Below, piece after piece: positions 40,901 to 46,270 of a DNA stretch of 64,000 nt. A model generated the notes under the pieces. That model saw nothing but the letters and a program-made list of their open reading frames with translations, ran no database searches and was not told where the DNA came from. The first letter of the stretch is position 1. The number at the start of each line of letters is the position of its first letter. Origin of the DNA: Gonocerus acuteangulatus (taxonomy: Eukaryota > Arthropoda > Insecta > Hemiptera > Coreidae); NCBI GenBank assembly GCA_946811695.1, contig OX328125.1, positions 95,222,260 through 95,286,259 of the forward strand, read 5' to 3'. The position numbers and the translations under genes are program-made.

Positions 40901-43900
40901 TCCTGCTGACTGCACTGAAAGCATAATTCATGAATCTCCTGTAGAAATCCATGAGTGAAATCTCCTGCCATGATTGCTTTTATTGAGCTTAAAGAATCTG
41001 TGATGATCAAATTCCTCATCTCTTTAGATTCTTTTACAATTTTTAAGGCTTGTAAAATAGCATAGAGTTCACCAGAAAACACTGAATTAGTTGTGTGCTG
41101 TTTGAAACGTTTAGTGAATGAGGAAGACACGACAGTACACCCTACTTGATCTATTTTCGAAGCGTCTGTGAACAACTTGAGGTGGTCTGAATATTTTCTG
41201 ATCCCTTCCAAAAACAAGATTTTGTACGCAGTATCAGGTGTAAAGTCTTTTTTAAGCATTGACATGAAAATATTGCAGGAAAAGTTGGGAATCCACCAAG
41301 GAGGTAGATTTGCTGCCTTTATCTTACATGCTTGAGGTATTAATATATTTTCTTGATGTAAGTATTTCTCCACTCGACTTTTAAACATATTCGAAGGTGT
41401 GAGGTTGATTGTCTGATTATCATTATTAGTCAGTATATTTTGCAGGACAGGATGATTACTGAGTCCTGTTATTGCTACATAATATGATAAAGACAAACTC
41501 ATTCTTCTTACTAATAAAGGAGGCTTACCACTGTCTATATGCATACTCTCTACGGGTGATGTACAAAATGCACCCAAAGATAGTCTAATGCCGGCGTTAT
41601 GTATGCTGTCAAGCATTTTCAAGGCAGAAGGACTAGCAGAACTGTATACTTGAGAGGCGTAGTCCGAGACAGATCTGATTAGAGCCCTTTAAATGTACAG
41701 CAGAGATTTCCTGTCACAACCCTATTGTGTACTGGCTAGAGTTTTTAAGAAATTGATTCTATTTGTGCATTTCTTTCGAATTTCTTTAATGTGGCAGATC
41801 CAATTCAGCTTCTTGTCCAGTTGGAGGCCTAAAAATTTGAAATTTTCGACATACAATAAGTCTTTCTTGAACATTCTGAAAACAGGGTTCATTTTACAAT
41901 TTCTTTTTCTGCAGAAGTGTATACACTTTGTCTTTTCATCAGAAAATGTGAATCCCGAAGTATCACTCCATTTTTCCAAGTTATTAATCGTACCTTGTAG
42001 CTTAATTTTTATGAATTCCAGAGATTCACTGCTCATATAGATGGCGAAGTCATCTGCATACAAGGAGCACAGGACATCTGGTCTCAGAGTCGAGGTGATA
42101 TCATTTATTGCAACTTGGAATAGCGTGGTACTTAAAATAGATCCTTGGGGAGTCCCATTTTCTAAAGAATATGTGTGTGAGTATTCTTCGGACACTACCA
42201 CTTGAAATTTCCGATTTTCCAGAAAGGCTTTTATAAATTGTACCAATCTTCCTTTCAGACCTCAGTTTATTAGCTGCATGATGACTTTATGTTTCCACAT
42301 TTTGTCGTATGCTTTATGAATATCGAAAAATATAGCTATTACATGTGTATTTTTCGAAAAGGTTGTTTGGATGTGGTGTTCGAGCATTACCATCTGATCT
42401 ATGGTTGAGTGATATTTTCTGAAGCCGCATTGAAAAGAGCTGATCAAGTTAAATTTATGAAGTCATACTAATCTGTTGTTAACTATTTTTTCTAATACTT
42501 TTGACAGACAAAATATAAGCGATATTGGCCTTAAATTGTTAAGATCGAGCTGTCCTGTCTTTTTGACAATTGGAACAACAGATGCCTTTTTCCAAGATTC
42601 TGGGAATGTATTTTGCAGCCAAGTTTGATTATAAATAGATAATAGGAAACTTTCTCCTATAGGGGGTAAATTCTTTAAAAATATATACGGTATTAGATCA
42701 GGACCAGGTGAAGATTTGCCTTTACCAGAAGATAAGGCTCGTCTCATCTCCAGCAGTGTTAGTGGACAGTTGAAATCTTCTGAATTGTCTGATTCTATTG
42801 GAATATCACGGGCTTCTACTTCGTTTTTATGCAATAAGAAATTTTGATGATAGTTTTCACTAAGAGAAATTTTCGACAGGTTCTCGGCGATCTTGTTAGC
42901 CATTATTGATTTGTCAGTGATGTAATCCCCTTCGACAAGAATTCTTGGCAGAGGATCTTTATTTCTAATGCCCTGTATCTTCTTGAGTTTACTCCACATT
43001 TCCTTCATCGAGCTACTAGAATTAATTGATGAGACATAATCTCTCCACAAGGTTCTCTTGCTTTCCTTTATCACTCTATTAGCTACTGATCTAAATTTTT
43101 TAAAGGCCAAAAAATCTTCGAGGTTTTTTGTTTTTCTATATTTATTTAAGGCTCTCTTTTTTTCCTTAATAGCTATTTTGCACGATTCAATCTACCAAGG
43201 GACTTGGCATTTTCCTGGTGAAGGAGTCGTTTTATCAACTGATAGTTCTCCTGCAGAAATTAATAAATTTGTAAAGTAGTCTACTTTTTCTTGTACGGGA
43301 CTGTCTGAAACAATTGGCATGCTTCGATCTAACTCTGTTTCAATTATGTTTCGAAAATGTTCCCAATTTGCTGTTTCTATTTTCCACTTACTAGAGACAT
43401 AATTTTGCAAGTCTCTACCTATATTTATGAACATTGAAATTGGGAAATGGTCACTTCCAAACAATTGCTTTTCTACCGTCCACTGCGTTTTTAATGCGAG
43501 CCGAGAGTCGATGAAAGAAATATCAATTGCTGAAAACGACGCGTTCTTGTTGTCTAAATGAGTAGGCGATCCATTATTCATTAGTGTAAGAGACGGTTCG
43601 TTTTCTAGGCATTTTTCAATTTTCTTTCCTCTGTGATGGTGATCATTTAGCTTTGATTACTGTTTCCTAAATTTGTCTTGTGGACAGCTCTACATATTGT
43701 ATACTTTGTTCAATACATTTTTTTAATGTGTGAGGAAATGAAAAACATTTTTTATCTTATTCTGGGACACATGTCCCTTAGGAACAATTTTGGGGAAGAC
43801 AGTAGCAGGTTAATAGAATTTGAAATATAAAATTACTACTACATGAAATAAAATTAAATTTCAACAGCTTGAATAGAAACATGACTAGGGGTTGCAGGGA

Positions 43901-44534
43901 TAAACAGTGATGAAAGAGTAAGAATTTAAAGGTTTCTAGGGTGGTAGCATGGCTGACAAAGAGAGGTAAGGAATTCAATAGTGAGGTGACTCGGGTTATA
44001 TATGATTTTTTGAATAAAGGTGTACGTTGGGAATGAAGCAATATTGCTAAATTAAAAGGTATGGGTTAAAGAAACATATGATTTATTTAATAGGGATTTT
44101 AAATACCTTGTACACATAACCAAAGAAATTAATATACCTTTAATCAGAGTTGGGCATAATCATATGTGATTACAATCCTAATTAAAGAAAAATGTTGCGA
44201 TTATGCGTGTAATTACAGGAAAATGTTGTGATTACGAGTGTAATTATAACCAAATATGTGATTCCAAGTGTAATCAAAATCACTCATGATTGTAATTGTA
44301 ATCATATTTCCCGGGTCCGTGATTATAATCGTAATCACATCTCGAGAGCCTCTGCATATTATCGTAATTGTAATTATGATTATGCCCAACTCTACCCTTA
44401 ATGAGATACTCCAGGTACCTCTATTCTACAATATCCATAGATTTTATCAAAAAGGTCTTAATTTGAGTGACTCTGCCTCCACATGAGCTCACATAAATAT
44501 GATTCCACCAAAGAACGATATATATATATGTATG

Positions 44535-44601
<67 letters not shown>

Positions 44602-46270
44602 GATTAAATTCATTTTACTTTCCTTCCAATGATTGGAATGGCAACATTTAATTAAAACAAAATAAATACCTGACTATCTTTGCAGTTTGATGCTTTCTCA
44701 GCTCTTTTCTTATATTTCTTATAAACGCTCATTGCTTTACCTGAAAAAAAAATTAAAATAAGCAGCAGAAAAAATTAATTGCAGTACATAAGCATGGTAA
44801 ACTATTGTAATAAACCACTGAATCTATAAGTTTGAAATGTTGAAGTTTAATGAACAAGAAAACAAATGAATGATAGGGAATGTGATAGTAGCCAAGAGAA
44901 CTAAAACAACTTGCATTTAAAGTGTTTTTAAATGCGAGTGAGTACTAAGGCATCTGCACATCGTAGGTTCGATTTCCACTAGGGGTGGTGGCTTTTCTTT
45001 CAAAAATAAGAAAAAGCATTAGCCCTGCCCTGGCTAGAAAAGGGTGGTCAACTAAAATTCTGTGTCAATAATAAATGGACATTAAAATTTAAATAAATAA
45101 ATATACCTATGACCTTCCGCCATTTTTAAAAAAAATAATTGATAACAAAGGGTCACAATCTAATAATTTCTAGTTATATTTTATTATATTCTAATTTTAT
45201 CTACCTATATTAGTATCCTAGATAGTGTATTAAGAGTCTATACAACACAAATAACAAGACTTTTTTTTTTAACGGAAGAACCAAATAAAATATAAATGCA
45301 GTCAAATACTTGTGTGTTTATACATATGTATACTGGATAATAATTCCAGAAATCTATGCTTCTAAGTGGTTATCATAAAATTCCAATTCTAGGAGAATTC
45401 TTTTACCAATGTAAATAAATAAAATTCAACAAAGAAACCTGCTTTGGATTTTCAACAATAAACTTACTTGTTATTAAAGACTGAGGGTCAATAATTTCTA
45501 TTCCTTTTTCTTCAGCCCACTTTTCAGCGCCCGCACTGACAAGTAAACTGAAAAAAGTATAGATTTGAATTATTAAAAATCCTAATGGTGGAAAATCTAT
45601 TGCTAGGGTTCTAGATTCTATTCATACAATGAGATAAAAAATAGTATCACACCCTATTGCTGGTGAGAATTTACAGGTAGCCTGGCAATAATAAATACAC
45701 ACACAAATTGTGTATTTATGTAGACTCAATATGCAATGTAAATGGACTTACCATGGTGGAACACGGTTCAAAGAAAGTTGCTCATATTGTGCTAAACAAA
45801 GGCTCTGAGCTAAAGTTATAGGATTTTTCACTTTACTAACAGCTCCTACTGCACCAAAACCAAGACGAGCCCCATCCATAATCGAAGCATCACATTCAAC
45901 TTGTCCATCCCAGGTCAAATTTGAACCTAATCCAGCATTTGTCAATGGGCAATCTTCCAGCACAGCAGTTGCAATTGCTACTGCATCAAGTGCACTTTTT
46001 TGAGCCTTCAGTGCTTCAACTCCCTGAAAAAATTAGTAATCAACCTTTTGCACTCAAGTATGTATTTTAATGTAATAAACATAAATTCACTTTTTGACAA
46101 GCTATTTTGCAAATATTTTCGTAGTCTCTCTGTAGCTTTTCAGAATGCTTCCCAGCTCCTACATAAAAAAAAATAGTTAATTTAATGAAATAACAAAATT
46201 AATATCATATCTTATATAGAAACGTCTAAATCATTACCTTACCAATATGTACACCAATGAATCCAGGCAT
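8773..46270 (-). CDS. TASP1: Threonine aspartase 1 (taspase-1), nine exons
   Basis: Taspase-1 is an N-terminal-nucleophile protease that cleaves itself and nuclear regulators such as MLL/trithorax and TFIIA after aspartate. Coding exons on the minus strand, in order: 46270-46243, 46158-46091, 46023-45752, 45547-45468, 44740-44670, 14787-14665, 13970-13787, 10891-10743, 8844-8773. All have GT-AG borders and compatible phases, giving 1047 nt (348 aa plus stop). The human enzyme has 420 aa; the difference lies mainly in a shorter N-terminus and a shorter variable loop before the nucleophile. Self-cleavage is expected between D182 and T183 (L-L-D-T-V-G-A-V). The start was chosen because no in-frame ATG lies upstream before a stop. 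Intron 5 (44669-14788) is about 29.9 kb and contains synaptojanin. The gene appears intact. Confidence 0.95.
8845..10742. other. TASP1 intron 8, with an unrecognised open stretch
   Basis: A 24-nt T run lies near 9618-9641. On the minus strand, 9612-9367 is open with a serine/glutamate-rich sequence ([14 protein letters not shown]). It is less AT-rich than its surroundings and resembles the acidic N-terminal region of some transposases, but I see no catalytic motif and make no call. The rest is AT-rich. Confidence 0.4.
10743..10891 (-). CDS. TASP1: TASP1 exon 8
   Basis: The acceptor is ttgtttcag and the donor CAG/GTATGC. It encodes the conserved [17 protein letters not shown] segment near the C-terminus of the beta subunit. 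Incoming phase is 1, outgoing 0. Confidence 0.93.
11246..11406 (-). pseudogene. MADF-domain fragment
   Basis: The minus strand encodes [18 protein letters not shown], then [10 protein letters not shown], the first two helices of a MADF (Myb/SANT-like in Adf-1) domain. MADF domains occur in host transcription factors and in accessory proteins of Harbinger-type transposons. The domain stops at a low-complexity tail without its third helix, and no partner exon is recognised. It is most likely a fragment of a mobile or duplicated gene within TASP1 intron 7. Confidence 0.5.
11833..12044 (-). mobile_element. 5S rRNA-headed SINE (copy 1)
   Basis: The minus strand reads through a 5S rRNA-like head (CATAGCCACGTTGATTGCAC, GAAGTTAAGCAGCGTCGGGC, GTGGTCAGTACCTGAATGGG) that retains the internal promoter region but lacks part of the 3' region of true 5S rRNA. 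It then joins a short linker, the hairpin tail GGCGC..GCGCC shared with SINE family A, and an A-rich end. Perfect 12-bp duplications GCCTGATTTATT flank it at 11821-11832 and 12045-12056. It is a retroposon and not a ribosomal gene. Confidence 0.87.
12520..12985 (+). repeat. Diverged repeat (family X) ending in a Helentron-like terminus
   Basis: It begins near a block repeated at 30170-30205 and 31633-31680 (TTATTCCTTGTT, TTAATTGCTTATAGTTGG) and ends with GCAGTTCCTGCGAGTCGGAC followed by a T run. That end resembles the right ends of the two Helentron-like elements (GCAGCTCCTGCGTGACGGAC). The T tract at 12551-12556 is uninterrupted here, whereas copy 2 of the Helentron-like element interrupts the corresponding tract at 30408. 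Confidence 0.5.
13291..13492 (+). mobile_element. 5S rRNA-headed SINE (copy 2)
   Basis: It contains CCACGTTGAATGCACCGGTT, GAAGTTAAGCAACGTTGGGC and GTACCTGAATGGGTGACCG, the internal promoter region of 5S rRNA. A linker, the hairpin tail (GGGCGTTAATGGCC, then ATACGCCGTTAAA) and about 25 A follow. Flanks AAAGCATATG (13281-13290) and AAAGCTTATG (13493-13502) match at 9 of 10 positions. It has the same architecture as 11833-12044 in the opposite orientation. Confidence 0.85.
13787..13970 (-). CDS. TASP1: TASP1 exon 7
   Basis: Encodes [12 protein letters not shown], then [11 protein letters not shown] and L-A-R-E, the most conserved core of the taspase beta subunit, including the T-G-C-G-E loop. 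Acceptor ttttag-type, donor CTAG/GTAACT, outgoing phase 1. Confidence 0.95.
13971..14664. other. TASP1 intron 6
   Basis: AT-rich; no repeat or second gene recognised. Confidence 0.5.
14665..14787 (-). CDS. TASP1: TASP1 exon 6, nucleophile exon
   Basis: Encodes [11 protein letters not shown] followed by [15 protein letters not shown]. The threonine after the aspartate is the catalytic nucleophile released by self-cleavage. Both borders are phase 0 (acceptor gaccag, donor CAA/GTATGT). Confidence 0.95.
15177..15400. mobile_element. hAT-type MITE with CAGGGCCGCCACAT ends (copy 1)
   Basis: The ends are CAGGGCCGCCACATCTCAG and, inverted, CAGGGCCGCCACATGGGG. Flanks CCATGAAC (15169-15176) and CCATAAAC (15401-15408) match at 7 of 8, as expected for a hAT 8-bp duplication. 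The interior matches the copy at 32859-33301 (AATTCTAGTACTTTGCTATA, GACAATCGGTGCAGCAAAGG). It is 224 bp and non-coding. Confidence 0.75.
15401..19256. repeat. Field of diverged family X repeats
   Basis: A ~250 bp motif recurs, e.g. at 15620-15900, 17270-17440, 17810-17980 and 18170-18440. Markers are AAGCACTTATTTCTCC, CCAAGATT..CAACCGTTTTCGAGATATTA, ATAAAATATTTTATTCTAAC and CTCCAAACGTAACCAAAA. Between 16010 and 16270 a shorter unit with AATAAAGCCTAT and TAGTAGATAC is repeated. A T run of about 20 lies at 16282-16301. 18640-18740 holds a block (CACTTCCGGATTG.. ..GAACCGCGCTAA) also present near 24970, 28985 and 33390. No coding sequence is seen. Confidence 0.55.
19257..19406 (+). repeat. 5' LTR of Ty3/gypsy-like element
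   Basis: About 150 bp, beginning TGGTATAACATATG and ending TCTACA, with AATAAAGCC inside. It matches the repeat at 22986-23143 but lacks the TTAATCATATG segment found in the other two copies. Confidence 0.8.
19432..20160 (+). pseudogene. gag-like region with zinc knuckles, frameshifted
   Basis: Starts at ATG 19432 (M-D-R-L-L-K-P). A frame change follows near 19480, after which [13 protein letters not shown] is readable and continues into 19534-19953. A further shift precedes a cysteine-rich stretch with C-F-F-C and [14 protein letters not shown] (CX2CX4HX4C), a retroviral-type nucleocapsid knuckle near 20060-20155. Confidence 0.75.
20270..22972 (+). pseudogene. pol-like region (protease, RT, RNase H, integrase), frameshifted
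   Basis: Protease: A-L-I-D-T-G-S-T near 20303. [21 protein letters not shown] and the catalytic Y-L-D-D near 21118. RNase H: E-T-D-A-S-D near 21538. Integrase: D in N-I-D-F-K-G (22120), D in H-S-D-R-G (near 22298), E in V-E-R-Y-N-G (near 22404), then a chromodomain-less tail to TAG 22972. Frames change near 21255, 21370 and 22215. It cannot make a full polyprotein. Confidence 0.85.
22986..23143 (+). repeat. 3' LTR of Ty3/gypsy-like element
   Basis: Starts TGGTATAACATATGTTAATC directly after a purine-rich tract (AGGAGGGGGTGAATG), a plausible second-strand primer. Its end reads ATCATACA, lacking the TCT present in the 5' LTR. Confidence 0.8.
23148..23308 (-). repeat. Third LTR of the same family, inverted
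   Basis: The reverse complement of this stretch is a full LTR (TGGTATAACATATGTTAATC.. to ..ATTCTACA). It shares the TTAATCATATG segment with the 3' LTR. Only TCAT separates it from the 3' LTR, creating a near-perfect ~155 bp palindrome. It could be a solo LTR that inserted next to the element, or a product of autointegration or inversion. Confidence 0.8.
23309..23631. other. Unassigned sequence between LTR and Helentron-like element
   Basis: Somewhat richer in GC than its surroundings (23330-23460). No protein or repeat family recognised. Confidence 0.35.
23754..23838. repeat. (TA)n microsatellite
   Basis: About 40 TA units with one TC interruption, inside the Helentron-like element. The same position in copy 2 (30530-30575) is a shorter, interrupted TA tract. 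Confidence 0.9.
23945..24540. repeat. ~145-bp tandem repeats within the Helentron-like element
   Basis: Four to five units, each starting at a G run followed by GTTTACTCCGGACCC and containing CGCCACTACCAGCCGTGATT and CTAAATCGGTTCATTAG. Starts are near 23949, 24097, 24243, 24388 and 24530. Short open frames on either strand derive from the units and are not genes. Confidence 0.8.
24889..26058. other. AT-rich sequence with family X pieces
   Basis: 24960-25060 repeats the CACTTCCGGATTGCGTCA .. CGCGCTAAAA block seen elsewhere. GGAGTTCCTGCTGGTCGGCC near 25196 resembles the Helentron-like terminus. No coding sequence is recognised. Confidence 0.4.
26059..26123. repeat. (TA)n microsatellite
   Basis: About 32 TA units. 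Y-I repeat open frames across it are artefacts. Confidence 0.9.
26224..27180. mobile_element. TIR element with hAT-like ends
   Basis: Ends are CAGGGCCTCCGCTAGGAGGG and, inverted, CAGGGCCTCCGAGAGGGACT. Flanking octamers TTCATGTA (26216-26223) and CTCGTGTA (27181-27188) agree at 6 of 8. The termini and 8-bp flanks suggest a hAT-type element, but the only coding remnant inside resembles piggyBac transposase, so it may be chimeric or the boundary call may be coincidental. Confidence 0.45.
26372..26680 (-). pseudogene. piggyBac-like transposase remnant, internally deleted
   Basis: On the minus strand an acidic stretch ([12 protein letters not shown]) typical of a piggyBac N-terminus is followed, after a frame change, directly by a cysteine-rich end: R-C-R-M-E-N-C, then C-E-L-Y-L-C-L and C-F-K-D-Y-H, close to the C-terminal domain of piggyBac-like transposases. 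The whole catalytic core is missing. It cannot encode an active enzyme. Confidence 0.5.
27181..28230. other. AT-rich intronic sequence with TA/CA microsatellites
   Basis: (CA)n then (TA)n at 27519-27563 and (TA)n at 27974-28033. Nothing else is recognised. Confidence 0.45.
28231..28876. repeat. Family X repeat copy
   Basis: Carries the marker blocks of the 15-19 kb repeats: GTTTTATGCACTTACTCCTCC, CGATTTCCCAACTGTTTTCG, AAAAATGGTTTCATTCGTTT and GCGCGAATTTCGC. Non-coding. Confidence 0.5.
28877..28951. repeat. (TA)n-(GA)n microsatellite
   Basis: About 24 TA units running into about 12 GA units. Confidence 0.9.
28952..30192. repeat. Family X repeat copies, partly inverted
   Basis: 28970-29050 repeats the TCCGGATTGCGTCATGAGGT block. 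29680-30190 is a family X copy in reverse orientation (GCGCGAAATTCGC.. to ..AATAAGTGCTTAAAC). Its end TTTTTATTCCTTGTT is the target of the following SINE. Confidence 0.5.
30206..30389 (-). mobile_element. tRNA-derived SINE (family A, copy 2)
   Basis: Same structure as 4582-4755: on the minus strand GGTCTCCCGTGGTCTAATGG, B-box GGTTCGATCCC, then tail hairpin and poly-A. Flanked by 13-bp duplications TTTATTCCTTGTT at 30193-30205 and 30390-30402. Confidence 0.87.
30408..31632 (-). mobile_element. Helentron-like non-autonomous element (copy 2)
   Basis: About 90% like copy 1 by eye over its length, with the hairpin at 30411-30430, subterminal GAGGAAAGTGCTTAG at 31592-31606 and terminus ending GTGACGGAC-TTTT. 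It begins six bases after the right duplication of the neighbouring SINE. The flanks TTATTCCTTGTTATTTT and TTTAATTGCTTATAGTTGG are contiguous at 12541-12572, which serves as a paralogous empty site and places the insertion in a T run. Confidence 0.65.
31633..31905. repeat. Family X repeat, right part
   Basis: Resumes the repeat interrupted by the Helentron-like element and ends in GCAGTTCCTGCGAGTCGGAC at 31872-31891, matching the terminus at 12959-12978. Confidence 0.5.
31906..32858. other. AT-rich intronic sequence
   Basis: Includes an A run of about 20 at 32480-32501. Nothing recognised. Confidence 0.4.
32859..33301. mobile_element. hAT-type MITE with CAGGGCCGCCACAT ends (copy 2)
   Basis: Begins CACGGCCGCCACATCTCAG and ends, inverted, CAGGGCCGCCACGG. 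Perfect 8-bp duplications GATCCTAT lie at 32851-32858 and 33302-33309. At 443 bp it is longer than the 224 bp copy at 15177: it has about 200 bp more between the CACTTTCGGTAC block and the CCGTACCCGGCA block, so copy 1 is probably an internal deletion. Confidence 0.85.
33310..34057. repeat. Family X and other dispersed repeat pieces
   Basis: 33340-33440 is the TGACGCAATCCGGAAGTGCC block inverted. 33900-33990 (GATGACCAAGATGACATTTA) matches 13030-13110. Confidence 0.45.
34058..34210 (+). repeat. tRNA-like SINE (family C) copy
   Basis: Carries AAGGCATAAGC, CATTAGCCCTATCCTGGCTA, AACCCGTCCCAAAAATCT and GTGGACGTTAACATTTAAAT, matching 44930-45100. The B-box area has been lost or altered. Confidence 0.45.
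34479..34522 (+). promoter_or_regulatory. Candidate core promoter and 5' UTR exon of synaptojanin
   Basis: TATAAC (34479) lies about 25 bp before TCAGT (34502-34506), the arthropod initiator consensus. A perfect donor GTAAGT follows at 34523, and an acceptor (ttttgttttgaag, ending 34963) lies 24 bp before the synaptojanin ATG. Together they define a possible untranslated first exon and a 441-bp 5' UTR intron. The TATA spacing is a little short; all of this is inferred from motifs. Confidence 0.35.
34988..38167 (+). CDS. Synj: Synaptojanin, intronless, nested in TASP1 intron 5
   Basis: Synaptojanin removes phosphates from phosphoinositides during clathrin-coat removal and synaptic vesicle recycling. 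One frame of 1059 codons contains: an N-terminal Sac domain with the catalytic C-X5-R motif C-L-D-C-L-D-R-T at residues 387-394; an inositol 5-phosphatase domain from about residue 535 (T-Y-N-V-N-G-G), with W-C-G-D-F-N-Y-R at 716-723, P-A-W-T-D-R-I-L at 791-798 and S-D-H-R-P at 828-832; an RRM-like region (about 860-945); and a proline-rich tail (about 965-1059, P-P-P-P-I-P) for SH3 partners. No NPF motif is seen in the tail. ATG sits in a good context (aaaaATGG). It has no stops or frameshifts and no introns, although synaptojanin genes are normally multi-exon, which suggests a functional retrogene. It is antisense to TASP1. Confidence 0.93.
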   Translation: MAMGKSFRVYERDNNSSPYSILLEQRSKDSCLLLESDVIVQLSSQERETIKRQYSKVLDAYGSLGILQINIANEVLQYLIMITGCISLGKISDTEIFRITQTSFLSLRKQHQDEEHISEVKKILNSGTFYFSWCSSGDAVDITLCAQRRTKTRETDNRFFWNRTLHLPFIQFGIDTTSWLQKVMCGSVEIRTVYVGARQGKAVIISRLSSERTGTRFHVRGVNDEGHVANFVETEQAIYMEDSVASYVQTRGSVPLFWEQTGVQVGQHKVKMSRGPEASAAAFDRHICLIKERYGHQTIVNLLGTSQVGSKESEGILSNLFVQQLKTSKHTDIQQIVFDYHQEMKANPKNINKLKEKLEQFFKSYSAFYMKGNEVLSQQSGTIRTNCLDCLDRTNCVQTFIGLQVLGKQLEMLDLNEKQQSVTRFEEVFKQMWVDNGNEISKIYAGTGAIQGGSKFMDGARSAARTIQNNLLDNSKQEAIDILLLGKALNSNLADRARTLLGSYLHHLSNNILSEMCDRYSDYTNKVPIRLGVGTYNVNGGKHFRSVAYKDVSLSDWLLDAHTTADNSKEIDLYAIGFEEIVDLNASNIMAVSSENAKTWAEELQKVLSRDRKYIIVTYIQLVGVCLFLFIRLELAPFLRDVAIDSVKTGFGGATGNKGGVAIRCTLYNTSMTFLCAHFAAGQSQVNERNSDYNEICKKITFPLGSNLKSQDYIIWCGDFNYRIDMDKEELKELLKENKLDIVFQYDQLKVQKDSGNVFHNYIEADITFPPTYKYDLFSDDYDTSEKCRAPAWTDRILWKRRCHLDEIPDDWNNGNIVFYGRAELKQSDHRPVFGVIDIEVHEVDEEKQEEIFTQVIKSSGPPDATVIIHSINKSLYSDESFKTCLLDNLSQYGEVVIMRQVEDLIYIVFKDCYAAMLAGQSGQTVIEGVVYKVSYRTVDWEKRILEQINLCQNNTIALCPYSAKSTEELSSAKTPVDKMPPSRPPAPIVKAKAVVVSVPPSPKRQPKPSRELSSDSSGDEYRGSAPPTGPPPPIPGSGPPPPIPPRTNVPPPVPSRPK
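38168..39014 (+). other. Probable 3' UTR of synaptojanin
   Basis: AT-rich with no competing feature. An AATAAA at 39009-39014 is a candidate polyadenylation signal; another lies near 39862. An A-rich stretch at 38881-38905 could be a relic of a retroposed tail, but no flanking duplication was found. Confidence 0.35.
39015..39939. other. AT-rich intronic sequence
   Basis: Nothing recognised beyond AATAAA near 39862. The last 11 bases are the left duplication of the following SINE. Confidence 0.4.
39940..40179 (+). mobile_element. tRNA-derived SINE (family B, copy 2)
   Basis: The head GCTCAGTGGTAGATCACTTG is tRNA-like. The 3' half shares CTAGTGTGCCGTAGG, AGAATCAGACAC and TGGGCCTAAGTGGCC with the minus-strand copy at 5430-5735. 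Flanked by 11-bp duplications TTTTCAGGTCA at 39929-39939 and 40180-40190. Its tail differs from that of family A. Confidence 0.75.
40302..43660 (-). mobile_element. 5'-truncated LINE (non-LTR retrotransposon) with RNase H
   Basis: Perfect 14-bp duplications TGTTTCCTAAATTT flank it at 40288-40301 and 43661-43674. On the minus strand it runs from the end of an endonuclease domain through RT and RNase H to a 3' hairpin (CTGCC 40333-40337 with GGCAG 40357-40361) and an A-rich tail (40302-40332 as T on the plus strand). Having RNase H, it is nearer the I-type lineages than typical RTE or L1. It lies in TASP1 intron 5 in the same orientation as TASP1. Confidence 0.92.
40489..43650 (-). pseudogene. 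LINE ORF2: endonuclease end, reverse transcriptase, RNase H
   Basis: Endonuclease C-terminus with G-S-D-H-F-P-I near 43455. RT with S-P-G-P-D-L-I-P-Y near 42700, F-F-D-I-H-K-A-Y-D near 42330, G-T-P-Q-G-S near 42150 and the catalytic L-Y-A-D-D near 42055. RNase H with F-T-D-A-S (41175), E-L-Y-A (41070), T-D-S-L-S-S (41000) and P-S-H-C-G-I (40880). All segments share one frame, interrupted by about five in-frame stops and no frameshift. Confidence 0.88.
43675..44144. other. AT-rich intronic sequence
   Basis: A minus-strand stretch at 44041-43778 resembles fragments common near LINE and bacterial-style primer regions only vaguely; no identification is made. Confidence 0.35.
44145..44394. mobile_element. 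hAT-type MITE with GATTAC-dyad core (copy 2)
   Basis: Ends CAGAGTTGGGCATAATCAT and, inverted, TAGAGTTGGGCATAATCAT. Flanks CCTTTAAT (44137-44144) and CCCTTAAT (44395-44402) match at 7 of 8. The core has the same alternating GATTAC/GTAATTAC units as 2436-3265 but is 580 bp shorter. Confidence 0.72.
44520..44597. repeat. (TA)n microsatellite
   Basis: Mostly TA with a TGTA interruption near 44529-44540. Confidence 0.9.
44670..44740 (-). CDS. TASP1: TASP1 exon 5
   Basis: 71 nt between tttttcag and CAG/GTATTT. Encodes the lysine-rich loop ([12 protein letters not shown]) that precedes the self-cleavage site and is variable between species. Incoming phase 1, outgoing 0. Confidence 0.85.
44930..45100 (+). 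repeat. tRNA-like SINE (family C), best copy
   Basis: AGTACTAAGGCATCTGCAC and the B-box TAGGTTCGATTTCC lie in a tRNA-like head. GGTGGCTTTTCTTTC, CATTAGCCCTGCCCTGGCTA and an AATAAATAAAT tail follow. Related copies: 4045-4245, 34058-34210, 57665-57880. Confidence 0.6.
45101..45467. other. TASP1 intron 4, remainder
   Basis: AT-rich; nothing recognised. Confidence 0.5.
45468..45547 (-). CDS. TASP1: TASP1 exon 4
   Basis: Acceptor ttttttcag, donor ACAA/GTAAGT. Encodes [16 protein letters not shown], the equivalent of the C-F-L-V-G segment that follows the first substrate-binding half of the alpha subunit. Confidence 0.9.
45752..46023 (-). CDS. TASP1: TASP1 exon 3
   Basis: The largest exon (272 nt). 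Encodes [15 protein letters not shown], then [15 protein letters not shown] and V-K-N-P-I, hallmark alpha-subunit motifs shared with asparaginase-type hydrolases. Donor CCATG/GTAAGT, outgoing phase 2. Confidence 0.95.
46091..46158 (-). CDS. TASP1: TASP1 exon 2
   Basis: Completes H-I-G-A-G-K-H-S-E, matching the V-H-A-G-A-G-Y-H-S-E motif of other taspases, then [11 protein letters not shown]. Acceptor ttttatgtag, donor AAA/GTGAAT. Confidence 0.9.
46243..46270 (-). CDS. TASP1: TASP1 exon 1 (start)
   Basis: 28 nt: M-P-G-F-I-G-V-H-I and the first base of a glycine codon, then donor GTAAGG. Splicing to exon 2 restores the conserved H-I-G-A-G. The upstream frame contains no further in-frame ATG before a TAA. 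Confidence 0.82.
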
